64,000 nt of DNA from Desulfuromonadaceae bacterium. GTDB taxonomy: Bacteria > Desulfobacterota > Desulfuromonadia > Geobacterales > Pseudopelobacteraceae. Shown piece by piece: positions 27,319 through 35,840 of the stretch; the first letter of the stretch is position 1, and every line of letters starts with the position of its first letter. The stretch is taken from assembly GCA_028681335.1 (NCBI GenBank), contig JAQUIT010000017.1:22384-86383 (forward strand), read 5' to 3'. The notes beneath the pieces are model-generated. The model was not told where the DNA came from and searched no databases. It was given only the letters and a program-made list of their open reading frames with translations. A program made the position numbers and the translations under genes.

Positions 27319-30300
27319 CTATTTTTGACGCCAGTACAATATTTTTGCCGATTGACCTTTATCAGTCTGAATAGGTACAATATTACCACCTGAACTCAAG
27401 AATACACTTGTAACACCGGTTGAGGATGTAGCCACAACAACACCTGACGAAATACCTTGTCCAATTAACCCCTTACGGTCGCTCCGAACGAGGACCGTCT
27501 CACTACTTTTTGCTTGTCGCGTATTTGTTGTGGTACGCGTTGCTGCGGTCGCAGCATCATTGGTTTTATCCAGATTTAATGCTGCTTCACCTGTCTGATA
27601 ATTAAGAATATAGACATAACTATCGCCAGGATTGGCAATCTGACAAGGATCGGAGTTTGTCGGCACATAAGTTGTGAAATACGCAATTTTATTGATTACC
27701 CTTGGTGATGCCAGAGCTTTCTCACCATCATTTTCATCCAACTTAATATACCAACCACTACTGGTTTTAATTTGATTTAAAATATAGTCTACTGAGCCTA
27801 CCGTTGGATTATTTGGATTGACACTGCTATTTACGATCTGTGTAGTTTGAAGTTGATTGGTGGTAACGTCCAACAGGCAATTACTCAGATCAGTCGCAGT
27901 TGTTGCACATTCAGTTTTGCCGCCAGTGGTATCCTTGTCTTTTACCTTTACCATGTACAGTCTATCCAAAACATTTTTGTTAAGTGGATGTTCACGATCG
28001 CCGGTACCGTAAAACACCATATCACAGGTTACCATCGCGCTAGTGGCTGAGTCGTAGCAGTAATCCAATAACACTGAAGGTTTATAAAATGTTTTCCTAC
28101 CAACATCAGCAGTGCCGACTGAACCAGGGTTAGGTGTAAACACTTTCATGCCAGTCCATGTAGATGTGTCATAGGCAGTAGTTGGCGGTGAAGAGGCACC
28201 GATATTAAACCGCCACAGATTTCCGGCACTGTCAACTGCATAGAGTCGATCAATATAACCCCTGCCTTTTGTATCGACGGTTGCAATTTCACCGGCAATT
28301 GAATAGAGCATGCCAGAATTGGTGTTGGAACTAGTAGTAGCATTATAGGTGTAACTCCAGAGCAACGAGCCGGCATTGGTAAAATCTATTGTTGTACCAA
28401 GATTTGCAATTTCAACTACATACACTCCACGCCCCTTTGGACTGGCCGCCGCGCTGCTACCAATGCTTGTAACAAATCCTGCCCCCGTGTCCGAGAGAGT
28501 GACGCCTCCGGTGCCGAGATACAACTGGTTTGCACCATAACGACTATCCTCATTCAAATTGTCGTACCCCCCGGCAAATATTGCGGCGATTTTATAGGTA
28601 TTTGATCCGGTTCTTATTCTTTCAAGTTTAGGTTCACTCCACGTTTCACCAAGCTCGGTAAAACCGGTTGTTGCATTTGAAATACGTTTCACGTATTTAG
28701 GGTTTTCCGGGTCAGTGGCGTCTACCAGGTAATAATACCCCTTTGCCGGGACAGCGTTAGTACCACCACCTCGACGTTGCCCTACAAGCAAAAGCACCTT
28801 GTCAGGTATATCAGAAGGGTCATCTTCAGCAGAAATTTTTGGTTTGTCGTACACATATGCTGATACCGTAGAATCAGTGAAGCTTGTATGGGTTACACCG
28901 TGTACATACTGCAGATTTGGCAAAAGATCCGGTGGAATGAAGGCCCAGGCTTCACTGCCGTCACAATCCCTTACAGCATGCAGCATGCCGTCATTAGCCC
29001 CAACGTAAACCATCGTCTTGTTAATTGAACAATCTTTCTCATTGTCTACATCAAACGTATATTTTGCGTAGTTTACAACGCCTGGTTTGGAATGCAGGAC
29101 ATCTCCCATAGTCCAATCGCGATTATCGGTCTTACTGCCATTACCGTTATCATCATACGAATCTATCCCTCTAATATAGTTAACGAGATCATCCTTTGCT
29201 GCTGTGTCAGCCACCCCCAGCAAGATAGGTGTTATGGTACTATTGGTTGTAACAAATGCATTGGATGTATCCAGAATCGTTGTATTAGTAAAGTACGTAT
29301 ATATTTTACGAGTAGCGGGTGATCTTGTCTGCAACAGTTCACCAGATCCGCCTGAATCGACATCTCCTTTATCGATTGTAGGACTCCAGAAAGATATGGA
29401 GGAATCACGGAAAGAACCATTCACTTTACCGTTTGGCAGAGAATCCGTGGTAGGGTTCCTATCGTCCCAGCCATCATTATTAAGGTCAACATAGTTAGCA
29501 GCGACACCGTTTTTATCAACAAGATAATTATTTTTATCAAGCCCGTATTTTTTAAGATTACCCTCCCAGGCTGATGTACCAGTTGGCTTAAAAAGACCAA
29601 TATACATTCGACTGGCGCTTGAGGTTTTGTTTTCAGGGCTTACCGGCACAACCGGCGCCACGAACGACGAGTTAGTCTCAAGAATATTAGAGATTACCTT
29701 CGTAAGCGCCTCCGCCAATCCGGTCTGATCTTCAGCCAGAAAGGCCTGTCCATGGCCATGACTGCTGTCTGCTGTTCGATTCAGCAGTGCGACGGCGCTG
29801 GCATTTGAACTACCAAGCCCAAAACCAATGGTAAATGTACTGACACGCTGCGTACCAGCAGTATTCGGCTTGGTGTCGTCATCTGTAAGCACATCCACAT
29901 CATAGAGATACTTGGCCACATCATCCAGGTAGTGCGTGCCATTAGAAGTATAACTTCCCGGATCCGCACCATCACCATCATAATCACCGATTTCAGTACC
30001 TAATATGGCATTTTCATCTTCTGTGGACATGCCATCTGTTACTAGTATGATATAGTTTTTTTGGCAACTCGCAGTTATTGGAGAGGTATAGTTATTATCG
30101 GCATCGTATCCAGTAGTTCCAAATTTCTTTGCCCCCCCTTGAAAATATCTCAATGCCTCAAACACCGTCTCGGCTAGAGGTGTCCATGTGCTGGCACTAA
30201 AATCATCGACCACACTGATTAAAGCAGTTCGGTTTGTCTTTGTATCGATAAAAATGTCATCCATATTTTTTATAGATGATGTGTAATAGTAAGTTTTACC

Positions 30301-30915
30301 ATCAGCGCCTGTGAAACTCTTTTTTATAAGTGTGCCCCCCTCACTACTATTAAACTTCATTAAGCCAAAATTAACACCAGTCGTAGTCAACAACAGATTC
30401 TTAACAACACCTTTGGCGATATCAATTTTTGAACCAAGTTTCGTCATTGGTTGTTTCAGCCAATTCACATAATTACCCAGCACATATGAACCCGTGTCAG
30501 GAGAATTACATGCACCAGTATTTTTTTTGAGTTTGGTCCCTGAATACAGACCAGACGTTTTTAATAGGTTTTGCGGATTGACACCGCCACACGAGGTTGT
30601 GACAGAGGAGACATCATTAACATATTTAGAGTAATCCGATGCCTTGTAGACTGTATCTGCAGCACAGTCACTACCATCACATTTTTTCAATTTTGGGTAG
30701 GTGACGCTGGGATTATAAGGCTCTGCAGCCTCATAAACAGGATCTGACATACTACCTGAGTTATCAAGAATTATCAGGATATTAGGATGTATTGTCGTGG
30801 TTATGCCTCCGTATATTGATGTATCACCACGATAATAATCAGGTGCAGCATATACGCTACAGGGGCCCAAAACAACAAACAGCAACAGCGTATTAATAAG
30901 TTTGCGGATTAACAT
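27319..30915 (-). CDS. pilY1: PilY1-type pilus tip/adhesin protein
   Basis: A secreted 1198-aa protein. Signal peptide 1-23 (CSVYA-APDYY). The N-terminal half is a von Willebrand A-like domain: ILIILDNSGSMSDP near residue 48 gives a DxSxS metal site and NYIILVTDGMSTEDE follows near 285. DLNNDGWDDRNP (about 470) is an EF-hand-like calcium loop. The C-terminal 550 residues form the PilY1 beta-propeller (VYVGANDGMLHAVRD, EAWAFIPPDLLPNL). ATG 30915 has AAGGAGG 4 nt upstream. PilY1 usually sits at the pilus tip with minor pilins, and pilV, pilW, pilX precede it here. Confidence 0.93.
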   Translation of the reverse strand: MLIRKLINTLLLFVVLGPCSVYAAPDYYRGDTSIYGGITTTIHPNILIILDNSGSMSDPVYEAAEPYNPSVTYPKLKKCDGSDCAADTVYKASDYSKYVNDVSSVTTSCGGVNPQNLLKTSGLYSGTKLKKNTGACNSPDTGSYVLGNYVNWLKQPMTKLGSKIDIAKGVVKNLLLTTTGVNFGLMKFNSSEGGTLIKKSFTGADGKTYYYTSSIKNMDDIFIDTKTNRTALISVVDDFSASTWTPLAETVFEALRYFQGGAKKFGTTGYDADNNYTSPITASCQKNYIILVTDGMSTEDENAILGTEIGDYDGDGADPGSYTSNGTHYLDDVAKYLYDVDVLTDDDTKPNTAGTQRVSTFTIGFGLGSSNASAVALLNRTADSSHGHGQAFLAEDQTGLAEALTKVISNILETNSSFVAPVVPVSPENKTSSASRMYIGLFKPTGTSAWEGNLKKYGLDKNNYLVDKNGVAANYVDLNNDGWDDRNPTTDSLPNGKVNGSFRDSSISFWSPTIDKGDVDSGGSGELLQTRSPATRKIYTYFTNTTILDTSNAFVTTNSTITPILLGVADTAAKDDLVNYIRGIDSYDDNGNGSKTDNRDWTMGDVLHSKPGVVNYAKYTFDVDNEKDCSINKTMVYVGANDGMLHAVRDCDGSEAWAFIPPDLLPNLQYVHGVTHTSFTDSTVSAYVYDKPKISAEDDPSDIPDKVLLLVGQRRGGGTNAVPAKGYYYLVDATDPENPKYVKRISNATTGFTELGETWSEPKLERIRTGSNTYKIAAIFAGGYDNLNEDSRYGANQLYLGTGGVTLSDTGAGFVTSIGSSAAASPKGRGVYVVEIANLGTTIDFTNAGSLLWSYTYNATTSSNTNSGMLYSIAGEIATVDTKGRGYIDRLYAVDSAGNLWRFNIGASSPPTTAYDTSTWTGMKVFTPNPGSVGTADVGRKTFYKPSVLLDYCYDSATSAMVTCDMVFYGTGDREHPLNKNVLDRLYMVKVKDKDTTGGKTECATTATDLSNCLLDVTTNQLQTTQIVNSSVNPNNPTVGSVDYILNQIKTSSGWYIKLDENDGEKALASPRVINKIAYFTTYVPTNSDPCQIANPGDSYVYILNYQTGEAALNLDKTNDAATAATRTTTNTRQAKSSETVLVRSDRKGLIGQGISSGVVVATSSTGVTSVFLSSGGNIVPIQTDKGQSAKILYWRQK

Positions 30916-30962
30916 GACGCCTCCTTGGTACCTTTGCTTGTTTCTTTATTGTTACTATTTAC

Positions 30963-31352
30963 TTATAAATCATCATTTAAATTAAGGCGGTTACCAAGCA
31001 CAAACGTTGTTGGCTCCGCCATAGTGCCACACGAACCATCACGATTAAAGTGTCCTGCCCACAGCCCCTCCGTTTTAATTTTCAATAAAGCGCTACGACA
31101 GGTAACAACATCAAGATAGTTGTCAGAATTACTCATACGCATCCATGGTTCTGTCTTCGAATTGCGAAAATACAATACCGATGAAATATATTTACCTTTA
31201 TACATATGGTTAGCTTGATATTGGTTGCCCTGCACGCTGGTAGCAGCGTCACTCTTCTGCGCGGCATAGAGCAACATGAATAACGAGAAGCCGAAAATAA
31301 AAGTAAACAACAGTGCTTTATGTGCCAATTTGGTTAATCTGTTTATATGCAT
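30963..31352 (-). CDS. Hypothetical secreted protein between pilX and pilY1
   Basis: A 129-aa protein with a hydrophobic export signal (residues about 14-31, then AQKSDAA). The mature part has two cysteines (DVVTCRSALLKIK and RDGSCGTM) that could form a disulfide, plus aromatic strand-like stretches (YISSVLYFRN). No family recognised. ATG 31352 has AAGGAG 6 nt upstream. It is co-directional with, and closely spaced between, pilX (76 nt) and pilY1 (47 nt), so a role in pilus tip assembly is inferred from position only. Confidence 0.78.
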   Translation of the reverse strand: MHINRLTKLAHKALLFTFIFGFSLFMLLYAAQKSDAATSVQGNQYQANHMYKGKYISSVLYFRNSKTEPWMRMSNSDNYLDVVTCRSALLKIKTEGLWAGHFNRDGSCGTMAEPTTFVLGNRLNLNDDL

Positions 31353-31428
31353 GGCATTCTCCTTTGGTTAATAGGTTTTATGTACGTTCATTTACCTTCT
31401 CGTTAAGAGCAAGCAGATTCATACCAAG

Positions 31429-31935
31429 TTAATGAAATTTTACAATCCCGGCATCTACTGCAACTTCAGTCGCGTTTGTTCCGGAACCAACAATATTTAC
31501 ATTATAGTAGCTTACCAGCGTGGAATCGTCATAGCCGCTTCCACGGGGGGCTTTACCCTCGCCGAGATAGGCTGAATTAACCTGCGCCAGAGCCGTTGTA
31601 CCTCCCGGCACTGCTGTTGCTGCCGTTGGCACAAGGTTATTATTAGCATCCAGGGCCATGTAAACAAAGCCCGTCCACGCATCACCATTCAAAATTGTGC
31701 TGTTTACCAGTGTATGCTCAAGACTACCATCAGCATTAAAAAACGCCTCTTGCAAATTTCTGGCATTTCCAGCAATACGCAGATCAGACATGGATGAGGT
31801 TAAAACCGTTGAACCCAGTATACTGAGCATCAACAACATAACTAGCACAATGATCAGTATGATCCCACGCTCGTTTTGCACTGATGCGTTTATGGTTCCA
31901 GGTGTAGCACCTGCATTTTTAGGTATGCAGCGCAT
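31429..31935 (-). CDS. pilX: Minor pilin PilX
   Basis: A 168-aa minor pilin with a PilX N-terminal segment: NERGIILIIVLVMLLMLSILGSTVL, in which Arg-Gly replaces the usual Lys-Gly at the cut site and Ile fills the expected Phe position, common in PilX. The QEAFFNADGSLEHTL stretch after the helix is also typical. The SD AGGAGG of this gene overlaps the pilW stop. Start at ATG 31935, 4 nt after pilW. Confidence 0.85.
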   Translation of the reverse strand: MRCIPKNAGATPGTINASVQNERGIILIIVLVMLLMLSILGSTVLTSSMSDLRIAGNARNLQEAFFNADGSLEHTLVNSTILNGDAWTGFVYMALDANNNLVPTAATAVPGGTTALAQVNSAYLGEGKAPRGSGYDDSTLVSYYNVNIVGSGTNATEVAVDAGIVKFH

Positions 31936-31939
31936 ACAC

Positions 31940-32899
31940 CTACCTCCTGTTTCTTAGATTCACCAATGAAGATAACTGCCTTATTTTTGGTATGTCACCT
32001 GACATCCCCCGAGTTGTCGCCGTCTCACCCCAAATAGTAACGATGACAGATTTTATCAATGTCCGATCTGTTGGGGCAGCAGTCACACTGTTATCATCAA
32101 GAACATAGCGCAACTGGAAATCAGCAATGTTTTGAGCAACAATGACAGCAGGATCACCATTGGCCGTACGTGCCAGACAAAACTGATTGGCCGGACATCC
32201 GGCTACACCATTATTAACCACTGCATACTGCACTGTGTTGGGGTATGGAGTAAGCCCGGCACCAGCAGGTAAGTTGTTAATTTTGGCAAGAACATCTCCA
32301 ACTTTGACATCTTCTACCACGTTATTGGTAAATGTGATGCTGCTCGCAGTAGTCGCACTAACCACATAAGTGGCAGCATTCAGGCGGGAGGTATCAAACG
32401 GCCGTATAATTGAGACAAGATCGCCAGCTATAAACAGCGCTGCATCTGCTGCCTGTTGTGCGCCTATTGCAGGAATTACTAATAATGTTGCAACATCCAT
32501 AGCGTCGGCACTCACCCGTGCATACACACCGCTGGCGGAGATCATGCTCATGGTAACGGTGTCCGAACCAGGGCTTTCAGCACCCAAACCGGGATCAGGG
32601 CCTGGTATCAGATCTGCCGTAGGATCTTTCGGTCCGGTATTATCTGTAGTCGCCATAATGGGCGTTGTTGAGATCGCATTCACCAACATACCGGCCATGC
32701 GCAGATCTTTTGTAACAGCGTCCATGGCAATGCGCAGATTTTGTTGCACCTCAACAGTCTCGTCAGACGTGTAAGCAGTCCGCTGATGGGTAATAAAGAG
32801 AGTATATACGGCACCCATGACAATACCAAGCATGGCAATTACCACTAATATTTCCACTAGGCTAAAACCGTTTTTATTTTTCAGAAGTGACCTCATCAT
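31940..32899 (-). CDS. pilW: Minor pilin PilW
   Basis: A 319-aa minor pilin: leader MMRSLLKNKNG, then FSLVEILVVIAMLGIVMGAVY with Glu at +5. After the helix, VEVQQNLRIAMDAVTKDLRMAGM is the PilW signature. The C-terminal half contains VSIIRPFDTSRLNAATYVV and a Cys pair. The ATG at 32899 overlaps the pilV stop by 4 nt. Confidence 0.9.
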   Translation of the reverse strand: MMRSLLKNKNGFSLVEILVVIAMLGIVMGAVYTLFITHQRTAYTSDETVEVQQNLRIAMDAVTKDLRMAGMLVNAISTTPIMATTDNTGPKDPTADLIPGPDPGLGAESPGSDTVTMSMISASGVYARVSADAMDVATLLVIPAIGAQQAADAALFIAGDLVSIIRPFDTSRLNAATYVVSATTASSITFTNNVVEDVKVGDVLAKINNLPAGAGLTPYPNTVQYAVVNNGVAGCPANQFCLARTANGDPAVIVAQNIADFQLRYVLDDNSVTAAPTDRTLIKSVIVTIWGETATTRGMSGDIPKIRQLSSLVNLRNRR

Positions 32900-33369
32900 A
32901 CGATCCTCTTAAAACTTGTTGTGCCTACAAGAAGCCTTCTTCCCGCCACATTTCCACAACGAGCATCTGCGTCTGCTCCTGTTTCGTCCAAACAGACGTT
33001 TACAGTGTTTACCGCAGTGTTTGCATCCCAATTCAACGTGGTAGTGTAAAATACTCTAAAAGTGCCCGAATCAGGGAATGTAAGTGTAGTTTGATTCCTT
33101 GATTCCGCAAGACGCGGATCAGTCAAAAAATCGACAGCAACATTCACTGCAGTTGTAGAACCGACAGGATCAGCGAGGTTTCTTGACTGAATATCATTCG
33201 TCACCTCTTGAGCAATATTGGTGGCGACAGTGAGCTTCTGCGCAATTGTATTTGATCTTAGTGCCACAATCTGCATCTGAACCACAGCCAGAATCCCGAT
33301 ACTCATAAGAGTAAGTGCCACAAGGAGCTCAACCAGAGTAAAACCTTTTTTGTTTAAATGGCGGTTCAT
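32896..33369 (-). CDS. pilV: Minor pilin PilV
   Basis: A 157-aa minor pilin with leader MNRHLNKKG and FTLVELLVALTLMSIGILAVVQMQ, including Glu at +5 and the PilV-typical ILAVVQMQ. ATG 33369 has AGG 6 nt upstream. It overlaps pilW and starts 141 nt after the J-domain-like gene, with no clear terminator in that gap. Confidence 0.92.
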   Translation of the reverse strand: MNRHLNKKGFTLVELLVALTLMSIGILAVVQMQIVALRSNTIAQKLTVATNIAQEVTNDIQSRNLADPVGSTTAVNVAVDFLTDPRLAESRNQTTLTFPDSGTFRVFYTTTLNWDANTAVNTVNVCLDETGADADARCGNVAGRRLLVGTTSFKRIV

Positions 33370-33509
33370 ACGTTACCTGCCCTGATATTTTTTTTGATTT
33401 ATCCTATAGGTGATTGAAATGAAAGTTCTGCTTTTGACATTACATACATTTTTAAATGCCTTGCTTTCCTGGAGCCAGGTGGCCTGTGGTAAAAAGATCT
33501 TTACTGTTC

Positions 33510-34058
33510 TCACATCATTAATCCCAGCGACCTGAAGAAGCCGGGATTCAACATTATTACGGTACCTACGCCCACCAATACAAGGACAACAACCGCTACA
33601 ATAACATTTCTGGTTGAAAACAGATTTGCCATCAACTGTTCCATCGGCGTCAATATCTTCCCACGACAGTAGATACACACTTTCAGCTTAGGAGAAATCA
33701 GTTTTTTGCAATACGGGCAGTTAATCAGCTTCTCCTTCACAACCGGTTGCTGCTGCTGTTTTTGCCTACGCTCCGCTAGTTTTTCAGCCTTCAGTCCTTT
33801 ATATTTTTCATATTCACGGGCGTAATCTTTGTAGATCAGCGACCCGGTTATGGTTGTGAACAGCTCTTCGAGCTGTCTAAGATTTTCAGATGCAGTACCG
33901 CGCTCAGACGGATCTGACGAAGTCATGGCTTTGCCGTACTCGTCCTTAAGTTTCCGGTAGGTTTTCTCCACCTGCTCGGGATTGTCACTAAACGAAAGCC
34001 CCATCGCTTTGTAGCAAAGTTCTATATCGGACAACTCTTTTTCTGAAACATCACTCAT
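33510..34058 (-). CDS. J-domain-like, zinc-ribbon, single-span membrane protein
   Basis: A 182-aa protein of unknown function that leads the minor pilin operon. Residues about 10-95 are helical and resemble a DnaJ-like repeat without the HPD motif (LCYKAMGLSFSDNPEQV, TYRKLKDEYGKAM). A Gln-rich linker is followed by a zinc ribbon at Cys114/117 and Cys128/131 (CPYC, CIYC) and a membrane helix at about 152-170. I chose ATG 34058, with AAGGGG 8 nt upstream; an ATG at 34088 is possible. A sigma-54 promoter lies about 80 nt upstream. Confidence 0.78.
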   Translation of the reverse strand: MSDVSEKELSDIELCYKAMGLSFSDNPEQVEKTYRKLKDEYGKAMTSSDPSERGTASENLRQLEELFTTITGSLIYKDYAREYEKYKGLKAEKLAERRQKQQQQPVVKEKLINCPYCKKLISPKLKVCIYCRGKILTPMEQLMANLFSTRNVIVAVVVLVLVGVGTVIMLNPGFFRSLGLMM

Positions 34059-34137
34059 GCATTTTTCCCCTTCGCATACCAATTGCATCTCAAAATATCT
34101 GCTATTACATCTAATGTCGTAACTGCGCTAAATACAC

Positions 34138-34153
34138 AGCAAATTTAGTGCCA
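34138..34153 (-). promoter_or_regulatory. Sigma-54 (-24/-12) promoter of the minor pilin operon
   Basis: The minus strand reads TGGCAC (34148-34153), 5 nt, TTGCT (34138-34142), matching the TGGCAC-N5-TTGC consensus with exactly ten bases between the invariant GG and GC. Transcription would begin near 34127, about 70 nt before the ATG at 34058. RpoN (44371) and a sigma-54 activator (35841) are encoded nearby. Confidence 0.75.
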
Positions 34154-34244
34154 CAAGCCTACAGATCCTATACGGCTGTAATATCAACTGTTTTACTCTG
34201 GATTTTAACCGCTATGCAATTTATACATAAAACTCGGCATAGAG

Positions 34245-34285
34245 AAGGCCCCTTACTATGCAATATTTTCATAGCAAGGGGCCTT
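34245..34285 (-). terminator. Long hairpin after FimU-like gene
   Basis: A 16-bp stem with one mismatch (34245-34260 with 34270-34285; core AAGGCCCCTT/AAGGGGCCTT), 9-nt loop. It lies 90 nt after the FimU-like stop and about 90 nt before the sigma-54 promoter, so it probably insulates the two units. The T run on the minus strand is not immediate (GAGTTTT follows 10 nt later), hence the moderate score. Nothing else was seen between 34154 and 34374. Confidence 0.5.
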
Positions 34286-34374
34286 GTTAGTCATTCGGGT
34301 TTCAGCGACTCAAATACGACTTAACAGCGAACTCAGCAAACAACACCCAGTAATAACTGAAAACAATGTACCAA

Positions 34375-34941
34375 TTACAACAGTTCCCACACTCCATTTG
34401 TACATCGACGTAAAACATACCCGACAGCAGACGAATTTGCCGTAAGAGCCATGGAGTTTCCTTGATTATTTACCATATACACAGTGCCGGCATTACTCGT
34501 CATATCATTGTTACAAACCATAGAATTATTGACCTGAAAGGTTACACCATCATCCGACACGGCCAGCCCCGGCACCGGCCCACAGGTACCATAACCGAAA
34601 CGGAGGCCACCACCTTTACCAGACACACTGAATGAGCGGAGCACCCGATCATCGGAGGTATTCCAGCGCCCATCAACACCCCGGCCTGAAACCAGTGAGA
34701 CAGAACTATTAACAGTATTGAACGCTATCGCACATGGCTGATCAGATAATAATGCCAAGGCTTTTGCCTCTTTGACAGCCTGACAGATGTCGCACATGGT
34801 TATCTTTAGTACACTGTTGTCATAATAGGTGGCAACTACCGGAGTCGCTACTGCCCCAAGGCATGCTACAACAGCTATCACAATGACAAGTTCAACCAGC
34901 GTAAAGCCTCCAGCTTTACTTCTACTGCATTTCTGCATCAT
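34375..34941 (-). CDS. FimU/GspH-type minor pseudopilin
   Basis: A 188-aa prepilin-like protein: leader MMQKCSRSKAGG, then FTLVELVIVIAVVACLGAVATPV with Glu at +5. Downstream, DICQAVKEAKALALLSDQPCAIAFN is typical of GspH/FimU. Several cysteines (CDIC, TCGPV, VCNND, RRCTNG) suggest disulfides, and the neighbouring DsbC-like protein may act on them. ATG 34941 has GGTGG 6 nt upstream. Last gene of the run that includes pilD, a kinase, its regulator and the DsbC-like gene. Confidence 0.88.
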   Translation of the reverse strand: MMQKCSRSKAGGFTLVELVIVIAVVACLGAVATPVVATYYDNSVLKITMCDICQAVKEAKALALLSDQPCAIAFNTVNSSVSLVSGRGVDGRWNTSDDRVLRSFSVSGKGGGLRFGYGTCGPVPGLAVSDDGVTFQVNNSMVCNNDMTSNAGTVYMVNNQGNSMALTANSSAVGYVLRRCTNGVWELL

Positions 34942-35026
34942 AAGGGACCACCCTCAAGAACTGCATTAACTGCAAAAGCTGTTGACACCGTACCGTTTTA
35001 TCCAGGAAGAATTATCTTAGATATCT

Positions 35027-35812
35027 CTACTTACCTTCCAGCATTTTTTTCATCGTTTCCGCATCGCGCATTCCTACCTGAATAGTTCCATCAGGCAGCA
35101 CCATAGTCGGGGTACCAGAAATACCGTTGTCAGCGGCAAATTTCGCAATCTCATCAATAGACTTTTTGCTGGTTTCCTTGATCGGCTTGGGAATTTCTTT
35201 GCCCTCAAAAGCCCTGTTCAGCAGGTCGAGACTTTTCGATTCAAGCACGGCTCTGGACTTGTCATATGCACCGGGATGCATAGGCAGCGGAAAAAGCATG
35301 ATATGGATTGCGACATCAGGGGCTATCTTTACCAGTTTTTTTAGTTCGGCATGGCCTGTTCGACAGAAGGGACATTCAGGATCCGTAAAAATATACAGTT
35401 TTTTTGTGCCTTTTGGGTTACCCATAATCACGGCATTTGCTACAGGTATAGTTTTAACATCGACAGGCTTCTGCGGCTTTGGCTGTGGCAATTCATCTTT
35501 GTGGGCAATAACCTGTTCGAGAGTTCCCAGTTCAAATACGGCACCCTGAATGAGGTGTTTCTTACCATAATCCATGTAGAGGACGCCCTTGCGCCCATCT
35601 CTCTCGATCAGCATTTCGTATAATCCCCTTGCCGGTGATTGCCGTACGGAAGTGACTGTTCCACCAATTTTTTTTATAATCCCTGTTGCTTCCTGCGGGG
35701 TCATGGTGTGACAGGAAGCACACTCACCTCCGCACCCCTCCTTGGCCATTGCATAAGAAGATGAAGCGGTAATAATAGTAAGCATTGCAGCAATAAAAAG
35801 TTTTTTCAGCAT
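35027..35812 (-). CDS. DsbC/DsbG-like thiol-disulfide protein with CxxCH motif
   Basis: An exported 261-aa protein. Signal peptide 1-21 (SSSYA-MAKEG). The thioredoxin-fold part has the active site Cys147-Pro-Phe-Cys150 (FTDPECPFC) and cis-Pro GTPTMVL, and a DsbC-like dimerisation region precedes it. Near the mature N-terminus is CGGECASCH: Cys31-x2-Cys34-His35 is a possible c-type heme site. ATG 35812 has AAAGGA 6 nt upstream. It sits between a sigma-54 activator and a Cys-rich pseudopilin, so it may serve pilin or cytochrome folding. Confidence 0.86.
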   Translation of the reverse strand: MLKKLFIAAMLTIITASSSYAMAKEGCGGECASCHTMTPQEATGIIKKIGGTVTSVRQSPARGLYEMLIERDGRKGVLYMDYGKKHLIQGAVFELGTLEQVIAHKDELPQPKPQKPVDVKTIPVANAVIMGNPKGTKKLYIFTDPECPFCRTGHAELKKLVKIAPDVAIHIMLFPLPMHPGAYDKSRAVLESKSLDLLNRAFEGKEIPKPIKETSKKSIDEIAKFAADNGISGTPTMVLPDGTIQVGMRDAETMKKMLEGK

Positions 35813-35840
35813 GTGTGTTCCTTTCAAAATTAGTTTTGTG

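Noticed and set aside
33373..33678. A 101-codon open frame partly overlapping the J-like gene
   Set aside because: Lies mostly antisense-frame to the supported gene at 33510-34058, has no family similarity, and its ribosome site is poor.
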